Positions 8,438-18,400 of a stretch of DNA of 64,000 nt are shown in pieces. Below the pieces are notes generated by a model. The model worked only from the letters and a program-made list of their open reading frames with translations. It had not been told where the DNA came from and did not search any database. The DNA is taken from IMG/VR virus record IMGVR_UViG_3300033148_003376, positions 39,594-103,593 of that record; one strand, written 5' to 3'. Origin of the DNA: a virus. The stretch's first letter is position 1. Every line of letters begins with the position of its first letter. The position numbers were made by a program, and so were the translations under genes.

Positions 8438-9499
8438 CTATTCTACCTCTTTTACCAATACACGGAAATTACCGTCTTCATTAACTTCTGTGTTGAGTCT
8501 AACAGTATTCGCATCTGGCGCAGTTCTTCTGAATGTCTCCGTGACATCTTCGTAGTTGCCGTCTTTGTCGAGAATCCTGACAACCGACTTCTCAGCATTC
8601 AGATTTTTCTCGCTCGTGTCAATGTCTTTTTGAGACTGATTTGTAAACGTCACATCCCAATACCCCGACGCTTCACCAGCTTGAACTTCGAAAACCAAAA
8701 CCCGAAGATTCAGGGTTTCTGCATCTTCGGTCGCGAGTCTTACAGTATTCGCATCTGGTGCAGTCCGTTTGAATGTCTCCGTGATGTCTTCATAATTGTT
8801 ATCGACGTCAAGAATGTGAGCAATACACTTCTGAGCGTTGATATTGTGTGCGCCAACGTTGACATCTTTTTGTGATTCAGCGGTGAACGTGACGAGATAA
8901 GAGTTCGAGAATACTCCCCCACCTCCACCCGCGCCACCGAATGGCAATACTTCGAGGTTGGCTTTCAACGGTGTCTCAAAATTCCATGTACCTGGGGTAC
9001 CATCGTTTTCGAGTCCAATAACAACACGTGTTATCGCTCCAGTAGAGAACAAAGGATCTCCCGCCAATGCGAGTGTATCTCCTTCAGTACCCCAAACGAC
9101 ATACCATTTTCCTCGTGGTGAGTCGCTTCGAAGTTCAAGACCCATCTTGACCCATTTCGACGCAGATATGGATTCTCCGAGTTCGGGATCTGCCGAGAAA
9201 TCCTCGGTCGTATCTCCGTCTGCAATGTCGATCGTACTCTCTACAGGGTCGACATCGGTATTGGAGATCTGTGGCAAACGTAATTTTCTACGAGTCTGTG
9301 TACCACCGGATCCATTTGTTTCGAGTATCGAAACCGTTCCTGGACCTATTGTAATGACAGTATCCGAGAGTGATACCTGGATCGGTTCTCTGAATCTCGC
9401 GTTGAGAAGAGTGGTTTGATTGTCGAGGAGTTCATCCTCTCCTGATCCGATCTCATCACGTACTGCGTCGTCGTGTATTTGATTCAATTGGACTGTCAT
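8438..9499 (-). CDS. Fibre/adhesin protein with two C-terminal tandem repeats
   Basis: 353 residues. The N-terminal ~150 residues resemble phage proteins that bind or support fibre tips. The C-terminal ~145 residues are two tandem copies of a ~72-residue module, each with a QSQKD or ESQKD motif and the shared string RTAPDANTVRL. The copies are also similar at the DNA level (about 8441-8660 and 8680-8900), indicating recent duplication. A Gly-rich linker separates the halves. It is probably a host-binding structural protein. Confidence 0.65.
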   Translation of the reverse strand: MTVQLNQIHDDAVRDEIGSGEDELLDNQTTLLNARFREPIQVSLSDTVITIGPGTVSILETNGSGGTQTRRKLRLPQISNTDVDPVESTIDIADGDTTEDFSADPELGESISASKWVKMGLELRSDSPRGKWYVVWGTEGDTLALAGDPLFSTGAITRVVIGLENDGTPGTWNFETPLKANLEVLPFGGAGGGGGVFSNSYLVTFTAESQKDVNVGAHNINAQKCIAHILDVDNNYEDITETFKRTAPDANTVRLATEDAETLNLRVLVFEVQAGEASGYWDVTFTNQSQKDIDTSEKNLNAEKSVVRILDKDGNYEDVTETFRRTAPDANTVRLNTEVNEDGNFRVLVKEVE

Positions 9500-9684
9500 T
9501 TAGTCACCTTCTTTTTGGATCGTTTATGGTCACAATCCTTCGCGTTCAGAAAATATGCATGAAAGATCTCACAGAAATAGACTTTCTTTTTATTTTCGAT
9601 GACGAATGATAGAAACTTGCAGTCATCGCAGTTTTTGAGTTTTTTCTTATACTTACGTGGAGCTGTAGTGATAGTAATAGACAT
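9496..9684 (-). CDS. Small Cys-rich basic protein, possible zinc binder
   Basis: 62 residues from the ATG at 9684 (MSITITTAPRKYKKK); a TTG further up is less likely. It contains a CDDC pair, a later single Cys, then C-D-H, with many Lys residues, suggesting a small zinc-stabilised fold. Its stop overlaps the start of the downstream fibre gene by 4 nt, which supports co-translation. Function unknown. Confidence 0.55.
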   Translation of the reverse strand: MSITITTAPRKYKKKLKNCDDCKFLSFVIENKKKVYFCEIFHAYFLNAKDCDHKRSKKKVTK

Positions 9685-9711
9685 GTAAATTCTCGTGTGC
9701 AAGAAGTGAAT

Positions 9712-10032
9712 TTAGCTCTTCTTGATAAACCTGATTCGTCCATCTTTCGGTACTGCATTTGCAGCCTTGAATATAATTGTAGTCGCCGTTGCTGATACTT
9801 CATAGTCGAACTCAACGCCATCGTGTTGACCAGCCCCGTTGTATTCAACCTGGAGTTCATCTGTCGACGAATCATACGTTTCACCATTCGGGAGTGTAAA
9901 CGTAAGGTGATCAGCCGAATATCCGGAACCAGATACACCAATTGCCGTCGTGACAAGAATGGTCTTGTCATAGTGGGTAATAGTGGTGAGAACCGCTGTA
10001 GGTATTCCATTGACTGTCTGTGTTACTTTCAT
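9712..10032 (-). CDS. Small beta-rich structural-region protein
   Basis: 106 residues (MKVTQTVNGIPTAV). It alternates Thr/Val strands with Asp/Gly turns, compatible with an Ig-like or fibre-accessory domain, and has no signal peptide. It lies just after a perfect 13-bp hairpin that separates it from the 511-residue fibre gene. The family is not recognised. Confidence 0.6.
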   Translation of the reverse strand: MKVTQTVNGIPTAVLTTITHYDKTILVTTAIGVSGSGYSADHLTFTLPNGETYDSSTDELQVEYNGAGQHDGVEFDYEVSATATTIIFKAANAVPKDGRIRFIKKS

Positions 10033-10051
10033 GAAAATACCCTATTTACAT

Positions 10052-10087
10052 CCCGTCGGATCCCAGTTGTAATAGGGATCCGACGGG
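10052..10087 (-). terminator. 13-bp perfect hairpin between fibre genes
   Basis: CCCGTCGGATCCC (10052-10064) is exactly complementary to 10075-10087 with a 10-nt loop. It follows the stop of the 511-residue gene by ~30 nt and precedes the next start. No U tract follows, so it may act as a factor-dependent terminator, RNA end or processing site. Confidence 0.5.
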
Positions 10088-10119
10088 AACAATTGCAGTC
10101 AGAAAACGTCTACGGAAGA

Positions 10120-11655
10120 TTACGCTGCAGCGTTGATTTCGACCAATTGCGGTTGCAAGATGACCTTGTCAAGAGCCGATGCGATCCCGAGCAGGTAGAT
10201 AACCGAACTCGCGGTAGTGGGAGCGGTCTTCGTTGCTTCACCAGTAGTCTCGGACACGTAAACCCTTTTCCCGAGATCGAAGTTTGCCGTTTTCGAAGGA
10301 GTGACTTCACCAGCAATCTGAACCAGACCGGATGCCTCGTCGGCAATGTTGGCTTTCACAACTCCGACGATACCTTCGCAGGTAGCGATCCCCGATGCAT
10401 CACCCGCGATGATCTCGCCAGCTACCGTGATCGACAGTGCCACGACTGTATTTGCGTCCAGTTGACCACCCGTGTTGTTTGTGAAAGATACGGCTGCGGC
10501 TGCGTAGTTGTCTACATATGCTTTGACCGATTGCTGAGTCGGAACATGAGCATTGCTGTCGGAAGACATGTCGTCTTCGTCAATACCGGGAAGATGTTCG
10601 TTGGAAACAAATCCAGTCAGACCGTCATGGGTCAATGCATCGACGTATGCCTTGACTGATTGCTGAGTCGGTACTTTGACGGCACTGTCGTCGTCCATAC
10701 CGTCTTGATCTACAGCGGGAAGATGCTCATTGCCGACAAACCCGGTGAGACCGTCATGGGTCAGTGCATCAACGTATGCTTTGACCGATTGTTGAGACGG
10801 TGCTTTCGAGTCGTCATTGTCGTCCATGGCATCTTGGTCGAGGAGCGTGAAATGCTTTGTGCCATCGCCGAGATGGGTATCGATCTGACTGTGGGTGTTG
10901 TCTCCTTTATTTGCCAGGTCGACGTGGTCGGTGACCGATACTGGGCGAAGTTCCCATGCAGGAGTGTCATCAACGTACAGAGCGTCCTTGTTGTCTGCGT
11001 CACTGTATGCGACGTAACCTTCTACCGGTGTAACTGCTACCCAGGTGTCTGTTACGAATTCGACGATATCGCCAGCGCTGGCACCATCGTAATTCGCATG
11101 AGGTTCGCCACCATCTACGGACAGAATGTAACGATACCCATTGGTCTCATAACCAGCACCACCAGGTTCAGCCGTGTTGTCAGCGACGATGGCTCTGACT
11201 GCCGTTCTTCGACTGTAGCCGGTCGAAAGAGCGTTCAATTGAGTTTGGACCGCCGATGTTACACCATCCAAGTATCCCAGTTCGGTGTCGGTAACAGCCG
11301 TGGCAACCGGGATACCATTGGCGTCAGACGCCAGCGCACGGTTTGCCGTGATAGCAGCCGCTTCGACAGTCGCACCACCACTTGATTTCATGACGCGGTT
11401 GTTGTTGAGTGCCGTTGACGAGTTTGTACCACCGTTGGCAACCGGCAAAACACCGGTAACTTCCGACGTCAACCCGATATCGCCCGATGTGAATTTCTTG
11501 TCAGCATCGACCTTCAACGGCTTCGACGCAGTTACGCCAGCCGCGCCGATCTGGAAATTGTCAGCCTTGAGAAAATTCCCGGTTGCACTCAGGTCGACGG
11601 TTGACGGAATACCACTTGCTGGTATTACCCTTACTTTGGTAATCGTTTCTGCCAT
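10120..11655 (-). CDS. Tail fibre with three tandem QQSVKAYVD repeats
   Basis: 511 residues. The N-terminus (ITKVRVIPASGIPSTVDLSA) and the DANGIPVATAVTDTELGYLD segment match a style common in phage tail fibres. The middle holds three tandem ~43-residue repeats, each with P-T/S-QQSVKAYVD, the first two also with ALTHDGLTGF, encoded at ~10510-10840. The C-terminal ~110 residues look like a small beta domain found on fibre ends. It is probably a trimeric fibre. The repeat number is a natural site for length variation. Confidence 0.75.
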   Translation of the reverse strand: MAETITKVRVIPASGIPSTVDLSATGNFLKADNFQIGAAGVTASKPLKVDADKKFTSGDIGLTSEVTGVLPVANGGTNSSTALNNNRVMKSSGGATVEAAAITANRALASDANGIPVATAVTDTELGYLDGVTSAVQTQLNALSTGYSRRTAVRAIVADNTAEPGGAGYETNGYRYILSVDGGEPHANYDGASAGDIVEFVTDTWVAVTPVEGYVAYSDADNKDALYVDDTPAWELRPVSVTDHVDLANKGDNTHSQIDTHLGDGTKHFTLLDQDAMDDNDDSKAPSQQSVKAYVDALTHDGLTGFVGNEHLPAVDQDGMDDDSAVKVPTQQSVKAYVDALTHDGLTGFVSNEHLPGIDEDDMSSDSNAHVPTQQSVKAYVDNYAAAAVSFTNNTGGQLDANTVVALSITVAGEIIAGDASGIATCEGIVGVVKANIADEASGLVQIAGEVTPSKTANFDLGKRVYVSETTGEATKTAPTTASSVIYLLGIASALDKVILQPQLVEINAAA

Positions 11656-11717
11656 GACTTAATTCCCCTTGTTCAATGTTGTTATTTGGTGGTAACTAAC
11701 CTATATAAACAGATATT

Positions 11718-12062
11718 TCAGTCTGTGTTTTTGAAATGTCTGATGATGTGGTACGTCACAGATCCACCCAAGACCTTGTTGATGTCTTTCGAGACTTTTG
11801 TGAAATACTTGTCAGATCGCTTGAGGATCGCTTGAATCTTCTCCTCGTCTTCCTTGGTGTGTATCCAAAGTGTATTATTGACGACTGTAGCTTTCTTTCC
11901 GTTTTTGGCACGTTCGACTAAAATCTTTTCTAGATCATCCTTGTTCGAAATTCCGTCGATCTTGCCCTTAGTCGGAACAGACTTTGCCACACGCATTTTC
12001 GATTGTGGTTTTTTGACAACTCGTTTTTTCGGTGTTTGTTTTTTGGATACACGTTTTGCCAT
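11718..12062 (-). CDS. Basic small protein, unknown
   Basis: 114 residues from the ATG at 12062. The first ~35 residues are extremely basic (MAKRVSKKQTPKKRVVKK), followed by a compact alpha/beta domain (KDDLEKILVERAKNGKKATV). A basic extension could bind nucleic acid or anchor the protein in the virion. It is encoded between two large fibre genes. Confidence 0.55.
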   Translation of the reverse strand: MAKRVSKKQTPKKRVVKKPQSKMRVAKSVPTKGKIDGISNKDDLEKILVERAKNGKKATVVNNTLWIHTKEDEEKIQAILKRSDKYFTKVSKDINKVLGGSVTYHIIRHFKNTD

Positions 12063-12063
12063 G

Positions 12064-14652
12064 TTATGCAATTCCCCATGGTGAAATGTTCATGTTGAGA
12101 CCGCCATTTTCCCAGAACCCAGCGAACATTTGCCAGAATCCTGAACCACCACTTGGTGGTGAAATTGTCAATTTTCCAAGTTCAGCTCCGAGGTAAACCC
12201 ACGTGTTATCCGAAGGAACAGACCCTTCGATGAAATCGTCATCTTCAATGACACCCGCTGGAACAAATCCATTTGTCTGAAATGGAGTAAGCACTCCATG
12301 TTCTTTTGTTTCTCTGATAATACCTATGACACTGGCCTTGATTTGGGTTGTCCAGTCAGCATATGAAATTGCGGTACCAGAGATCTTTCTGATGAGACGT
12401 CCCTTTTTCATCTCACCACCGGAACCGTTCAATAGACGTCGATACGGTGAAATCCTGATAGCAGAATCTGGAGCATCTGCAGTCGTGTAATTCATCTCTC
12501 CATCATCAGATATCCAGATACCGTCTTTACCTGCAGTGATAGGATTCGACGATTGACGCGACATGATGACACCAGTCGGATCGAGAAGACCCGCGATCTC
12601 AAAGTCTCCATTGATCTTCATCAACTTCTCACCACCAGGACCATTGATCTCGATCGGTTCGCCAGATGCTATCGTAATGACTCTACCACCATCATACGCA
12701 CTCTGAAGAGATCCTATAGAGCCACCAGGACCAACACCGGCTACCTGTTTGATCGAAGGAGCGATGACGAACTTGAGAATGGCACCAACCGGAACTATTT
12801 TCCGTGTCCGAATCTTGTTGACGTAGTCGTTCTCAGCACCGTCTTCTTCGAAATCCTGGTCAACAACGTTACCGTCTCCAGATATATCGAGATCAACACC
12901 AGGAGTAAGTCCAGTCGCAATCAGGAAGCCTTTGGAACCAGGTGTATTGCTCACACCACCGATGATATAGTGCTTCTCGTCTGATGCATCCTTATAGGTA
13001 TACGTAGCTCTGACTTCTGATAAATTAGCTCCGTCGAGAAATGAAAGAAGACCGGTACCGGTGCTATATCCAGAAGGTGTGAACGCTCCTGCAATTGGGA
13101 TCTCTGCTCGTTCAGCTTCGACACCGTTTTTCAAAACTTGGAGTTCAGCTCGACCATTTCGATAATTCTTGAGAGCGTCTGAATTTCGACTATCAAGAGG
13201 GATCGTGATCAAATCACCTGGGTTGTACGGACTTGTTACTCTCTTTGGTTCTTCGTAGACCCACGTCCGCGTTATTTCCCTTCCATCAAACAGATAGACA
13301 GACTGTGCGGCGACAACACCGACGATATAGATTCTACCGTCAAGATGTCCAGCGGTATCAGGTTTGAGTGGAGCGGTATTTATTTTACCTTTCACGAGAG
13401 CCGAATTGGTTCTCATGACCCAGGCACCTTTGATCGTACTGAAAGCCGATAGATCAATAACAGAACCAAGACCGTCATCGACCGTAATCCTACCTTCGTA
13501 CCCCTCGGATAAAACTGACGGTGTAACGTTGACAAGAACGGCAGTTTTCTTGAGCGTGTTTTCCGAGATCGTCAAGAGAGAAACGTTTGTCTTTTGGTTC
13601 ACACCTTTGAATTCAATCGTGAACCCGCTCGTGAAATTACCAGATACATCAACAAGATCAATCGTTGTGAGATCTTCGAGTCGAGATTTCAGAGCATTGG
13701 CTGTAATGTTGTACGTGAGAAGACCGGTCTCAGCTCCGAGAAAAGATACTTTCCAAGTACCCTCGTCTGGAACAGCGTCAAATGAGATCTTCTGTGTTTC
13801 ATTTCCACCGGCAGAAGGAGCACCATACACCCTACCAGCTATTTTCACGGAATCCTGATCGCCGATGATCAAATAATCATCGTTCGAGAAATCTGTGACA
13901 TCGTCGAGCTTGACGATCCCTGTTCCATCACCATCGGCTATGAATCTATGCGAAGTATAAATATAGGAATAGAGGATGTCATCTTCGACGAGAGATCCGA
14001 TAGAACCGGCTGGAAGTGTCGTTTTTCCGTAGAACGGAAGTAGGATCTCAAAGTCATTCGACCAGTCAAGTGTCGAATTGAGGTAATCAACAACCCCACC
14101 ACCTTTGAGTCGTATTCCTAGTCTTTGCTTCAAGTAGTCATCGAAGTCGACAAGATCATCGAGTCGTCTTCTGAACTCAGGATGTGCAACCGGATCCAAA
14201 TTGTGTGCTGAGATCTCACCAGCCTGTGTGTATTTCCAATCGAACAGTTCTTCGAGGACTACGTTAGTAATGGCTATTTGGTATCTGAGTGATACAGATC
14301 CGTCTGGATTGTATTGAACCGAGTCGACATCCGGATGGTAAATCGCGAGCAGAAACTCTACATTCAAAGAGTCTCGTGCGTAAATACAGACTTCTTCAAT
14401 CTTCTTGACATCGACTGATTGTCCAGAGGGAATACGACAGATCATCTCTTGGGTGTGTTCGTCGATAGATGATTTGCCTGAGATCGGAGCCTTGAACCAC
14501 TGGTCCACGTTTGGTGCCGTTCGGGTCGGATCAAACGCACCTTTCGTGGTCGATACCCCGAAATCGGTTGGGAAGATCTTCCAACCTTCATTGGATTGAG
14601 CATCTTGGCACTTTAACAATCCTAGATTGGTCAATGTACCTATTGTGGCCAT
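12064..14652 (-). CDS. Large virion protein, probable baseplate/fibre component
   Basis: 862 residues. Residues ~281-374 contain one copy of a beta module that is present four times in the gp6-like protein at 15465-19118 (GTWKVSFLGAETGLLTYN). A C-terminal ~200-residue segment is Gly-rich (GVGPGGSIGSLQSAYDGG, ISPYRRLLNGSGGEMKKG) as in fibres attached to baseplates. No signal peptide. Placement directly after tail protein I and the wedge suggests the long-fibre attachment protein or a proximal fibre. The exact equivalent is not established. Confidence 0.65.
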   Translation of the reverse strand: MATIGTLTNLGLLKCQDAQSNEGWKIFPTDFGVSTTKGAFDPTRTAPNVDQWFKAPISGKSSIDEHTQEMICRIPSGQSVDVKKIEEVCIYARDSLNVEFLLAIYHPDVDSVQYNPDGSVSLRYQIAITNVVLEELFDWKYTQAGEISAHNLDPVAHPEFRRRLDDLVDFDDYLKQRLGIRLKGGGVVDYLNSTLDWSNDFEILLPFYGKTTLPAGSIGSLVEDDILYSYIYTSHRFIADGDGTGIVKLDDVTDFSNDDYLIIGDQDSVKIAGRVYGAPSAGGNETQKISFDAVPDEGTWKVSFLGAETGLLTYNITANALKSRLEDLTTIDLVDVSGNFTSGFTIEFKGVNQKTNVSLLTISENTLKKTAVLVNVTPSVLSEGYEGRITVDDGLGSVIDLSAFSTIKGAWVMRTNSALVKGKINTAPLKPDTAGHLDGRIYIVGVVAAQSVYLFDGREITRTWVYEEPKRVTSPYNPGDLITIPLDSRNSDALKNYRNGRAELQVLKNGVEAERAEIPIAGAFTPSGYSTGTGLLSFLDGANLSEVRATYTYKDASDEKHYIIGGVSNTPGSKGFLIATGLTPGVDLDISGDGNVVDQDFEEDGAENDYVNKIRTRKIVPVGAILKFVIAPSIKQVAGVGPGGSIGSLQSAYDGGRVITIASGEPIEINGPGGEKLMKINGDFEIAGLLDPTGVIMSRQSSNPITAGKDGIWISDDGEMNYTTADAPDSAIRISPYRRLLNGSGGEMKKGRLIRKISGTAISYADWTTQIKASVIGIIRETKEHGVLTPFQTNGFVPAGVIEDDDFIEGSVPSDNTWVYLGAELGKLTISPPSGGSGFWQMFAGFWENGGLNMNISPWGIA

Positions 14653-14664
14653 CGTCTCACCATC

Positions 14665-15465
14665 CTACAACGTACCAACCGCGATGCCACCGCTAAACGA
14701 ATAATCGGTGAATCCGGCTGCAATGATGTTCGTTTCAAAACTCGCCTCATATTGTAAATCGAGAGCATCGAGTCTCGGGAAGATATAGTGTTTGATAAAA
14801 ATCTGGAGTTTAGTCAGAGTCTCGATCGGATTGGGAACAAGAGATTCATTCATATTAATTTCCATATCGAATGTCTGAAGCTCTGCCTCGTTCCCTCCGG
14901 ACAGTCTCACCGACGCGATCGACGATACAAGACTGTCATCCCCAGCGTCGTGAACCACTCTTAGATATGGATTTGCTGTATTCCAATCATCCACAATCTG
15001 TGCGATGGTCTTGATCCCGTCGAAATCAAGTACGATCGAATCTCCGATTCCCCCAACATCGACAGCTTCGTATGTCACACCCTCGTGGGTCGCACGAGAT
15101 TTTTGGTCAATCGACTCCCACCATTCGGTGATATTGAACTCGAACCCGAGGATTTTCAAAACCAGCTCAAGACCGTCTCGATGACTTTTGAGAAAATGCA
15201 CAAGGTTCAAGATCGAGTGCATGATGTCATATTCAACGTTCGTCAGAGTATCGATTACATTTTTGATGTATCCATAACCCGACTCGATGATGACTTCATC
15301 AATAACACGAGTTCTAACGAACTCAGGACCATGGTATTTGTATTTTACATCCTTGAGTTCTTCCTCTGACTTGTCGATCACATAGTCGAGCATCTCAGCC
15401 AGCTTTATGTAAAGCGACCGTTCTCTCAGCTTTTCAGGAATGAGTTCAAGGGAGTTGAAACCCAC
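14665..15465 (-). CDS. Tail protein I-like baseplate protein
   Basis: 266 residues. The N-terminal ~120 residues are helical with the pattern of P2 gpI-type proteins (LIPEKLRERSLYIKLAEMLD, then a HSILNLVHFLKSHRDGLELV segment and FEFNITEWWES). The C-terminal half is beta-rich. Its ATG overlaps the TAG of the gp6-like wedge gene (stop/start in 1 nt), as gpJ and gpI genes usually adjoin. Assignment is from these patterns and gene order. Confidence 0.6.
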   Translation of the reverse strand: MGFNSLELIPEKLRERSLYIKLAEMLDYVIDKSEEELKDVKYKYHGPEFVRTRVIDEVIIESGYGYIKNVIDTLTNVEYDIMHSILNLVHFLKSHRDGLELVLKILGFEFNITEWWESIDQKSRATHEGVTYEAVDVGGIGDSIVLDFDGIKTIAQIVDDWNTANPYLRVVHDAGDDSLVSSIASVRLSGGNEAELQTFDMEINMNESLVPNPIETLTKLQIFIKHYIFPRLDALDLQYEASFETNIIAAGFTDYSFSGGIAVGTL

Positions 15466-18400
15466 TATGTCTCCACGGAAATATTCTGTTCAATATTATA
15501 GTATTCGTTGAATCCCAGTCTATCAGGAGATTTCTCCGGGTCTTTCGCGGCCCATTCTACATTTCCGTCTCTCACGGTGTCGTTCTCGACAGACGGCCAT
15601 GTTGGTTCACTGTCTGATATGTTCCCGAGAAAATTCATACACTGAAACATGAGAGTCTCTGTCCCAGACTCTACCGGATCTGTAGCAAGAACGTATTCAG
15701 ACAGTCTATACCGTGTCCCAGGTTGCCACGCGGCCGGATCACCACTCTTTTCGACAGCAATCCAAACGATATCTTTGTCGTAGACAGTCTCGTCTTCGGT
15801 CGTTGGCCATATAGGTTCTGGATCTATGGCGTCTTGGGTTGTCGAGGGTGTAATCGTAACATCGCCCACGCCGATGTCTTTGAGATTGGATGCCAGTGGT
15901 TCACCTTTGGTTTCTTCAGTAATCGTAAGAGTAATAGGAGCAGAACTTGCAGCAAGTGTACTGGCAGATACAGTCATCTCAGGTACGTTCGCGAGAGCAA
16001 GAGCACTTTGGAATGCAAACGTAAACCCAGCCGAATAGTCTCCACTTACCACTATATCACCAGCACCGACACCAGTGAGAGCTTCAAGAGCTGATTGTAC
16101 CGCTGCAGCATTGTCGTTGAATGCGATATCAGCAGTTTCTTCACTGTCGAATGTGAGTCTCCAAACACCGCTGTCTGGAACATAATCGAATTCGACTTTT
16201 TGCTCTTCATCCTGTCCTGCGTCAACCGGACGTCCGTCCGTGTCTGTCGTGATGACAATCGCAACCTGTTGACCATCAGGAAGCCATTGACCCGGGTTGA
16301 GAGGATCTGGGATCTTTTGATCGTAGAGACTATTGTAAGCAACGGTCATCTGAGGTACATCGATAAGCGCAAGCGCTCCTTGAAATGTGACCTCGAAACC
16401 CGACGCCTGACCAATCGTGCCTGTTACGACAACGTTTCCTGCGCCTATGTTCGGGAGAGCTTCGAGTGCAGCTTGTACCTGTGCAAACGTCGCATCATAT
16501 CCAAGAAGGACTGTTGTCTTCGTGTCGTATGTGACACTCCATTGACCAATGACAGGATCGAGGGAAAACCCGATATCCTGAACTTCATTTGCACCAGCGT
16601 CCGCTGCACGTCCTTCGGTCGTTGTACTCGGTGTTGCTGTTACGGGAGTCGCAGAAACGAGAGTATTGGCCGAGTCAATTAGGAGTACAACATCCAGTTT
16701 AATGTTCACGCCTTTGAACGTGATCGTGAAATCTGGCCACGCGCCAGTGACTTCGATCTCATCGATATTCGAAAGAGCTTCGAGAGCAATCTTGAGATCG
16801 TCTGCAAGGATGTTGAACGCGAGTGTCCCGGTTTCCTGTCCATCGAAAGTCAGCTTCCAGTTACCTGCGTCAGGAGTAAGATCTGCAGATATGGATTGGA
16901 TCTCGTTGATACCTTCATCTGTGAATTCCATTTCCGGTTGGGTCTTGTTCGCATCGTCTCCTTCAAACTCGACGAGAAACCCAATCTCAGGACCAGGTAA
17001 AACACTCACAACAACATCCGAAAGAGTATTGAGAGATCTCAATGCACTTTGGACGTCTGCGTCTGTAGCATCCCATGCAAGGTTCGAAGTCTTCTCATCA
17101 CCGAAATGAATTCTCCACGTACCACTCGCGGGTAAAACGTCAAAAACAATCTTCTGGATCTCAAGAGATGTGTTGGAATAGAGTTTTTGATCGATCATCC
17201 GGTACATGAATCGATTGTCCACCGATGGCATGGCGAGATCATTGAGAGCATAGTCAGTATCAGCAACCCATGCACCCGGGAACGGTAAAGCCTTCTTTTC
17301 ACAACGCCATACCACGTTGTTGTCTTCGATAATCTCACCGACTTGGAGTGGCCATGTAGGTTCAACGAGACCTGATTTTCTGAACACTCTTGTAAGTCTG
17401 AACACGAAATCAGACGATATCGTCTTGGGTACGACATAGGATCCTTGTTCCTTCCAGATCTCTTCTTCCCATCTGTCTCCATGGATCTGGATTCGAGTTG
17501 TCTTGATATACGCAAGAGCCTCTATTGCTGTTTCTAAATCTGTGAGATCGATCGTCTTTTCAAGGGTAAGCTCAAACGGATCGAGATCGATTGTCTTTTC
17601 GATATCAACGCTATCCGTGCCTTCAGAAATAATAGACTCGATGTCGTTTTCAGGATTACCACCAGCCTGGAGAAGCTTGATCGCGATGTCGAGTGTAACT
17701 GGGTTTCTAATGGGATGTGTTATCGTCGGAGGAGCAAGACCCATCGTCCGTCTTGAGAGCAGATCATTCAATATCGAATCTATTTCGTTTCCGAGAGTCG
17801 CAACCCTGACGGTAAAACCAGTGTTGATATCCTCAGACGTACCAGCACCGACTCCGAATTCCGTGTCGTAAACAGTAACGATCTTGCCACTGATGTAGAC
17901 ATCAAAATCTCCAACTGTGTCGAGCTTCGTCTTGACCGCTGCAGCAACCGTTTCCGCGACGTCATCTTTCGAGATCGTAACTTCGAGACCAATCTTTCCA
18001 GAAATGTTGGGGTCCGATCCTGTTCCATCTACATTGATCCAAAGGTAATAGTTGTTGAGTGTTGAATAAAGGTATAGGTATTTGTTTTGTAAACTCTCGT
18101 TGTCGTCGTGCTTTGACGTAATCTCGATTACTTGGAGAGTCTCACCGAACAGAGCCATATCCTCTCTAGAATACGTCAATTCGATGACTGCAGGAGAGAT
18201 GTCTCTCCAGTTTGTGTCGGCGATAATAGTCCGAAGGAATTTGAAGACCTTGGCGTAGTCTTCACGCGCTTCGACCAATTTTTGAGTCTCATGGAAAAGA
18301 GGAGCATTGACCTTGATCTCTTTGATAGTCTCGGGACGAGTATATGCATTGTCCACTTCATATGTGTTCAGTGTGCCATAGATGAAGTTGATGTCAGACT

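Noticed and set aside
9823-10659. 278-codon plus-strand ORF
   Set aside because: Exactly antisense to the fibre gene at 10120-11655 and the 9712-10032 gene; no ribosome site, Arg/Cys/Asp-rich random-like composition typical of antisense frames.
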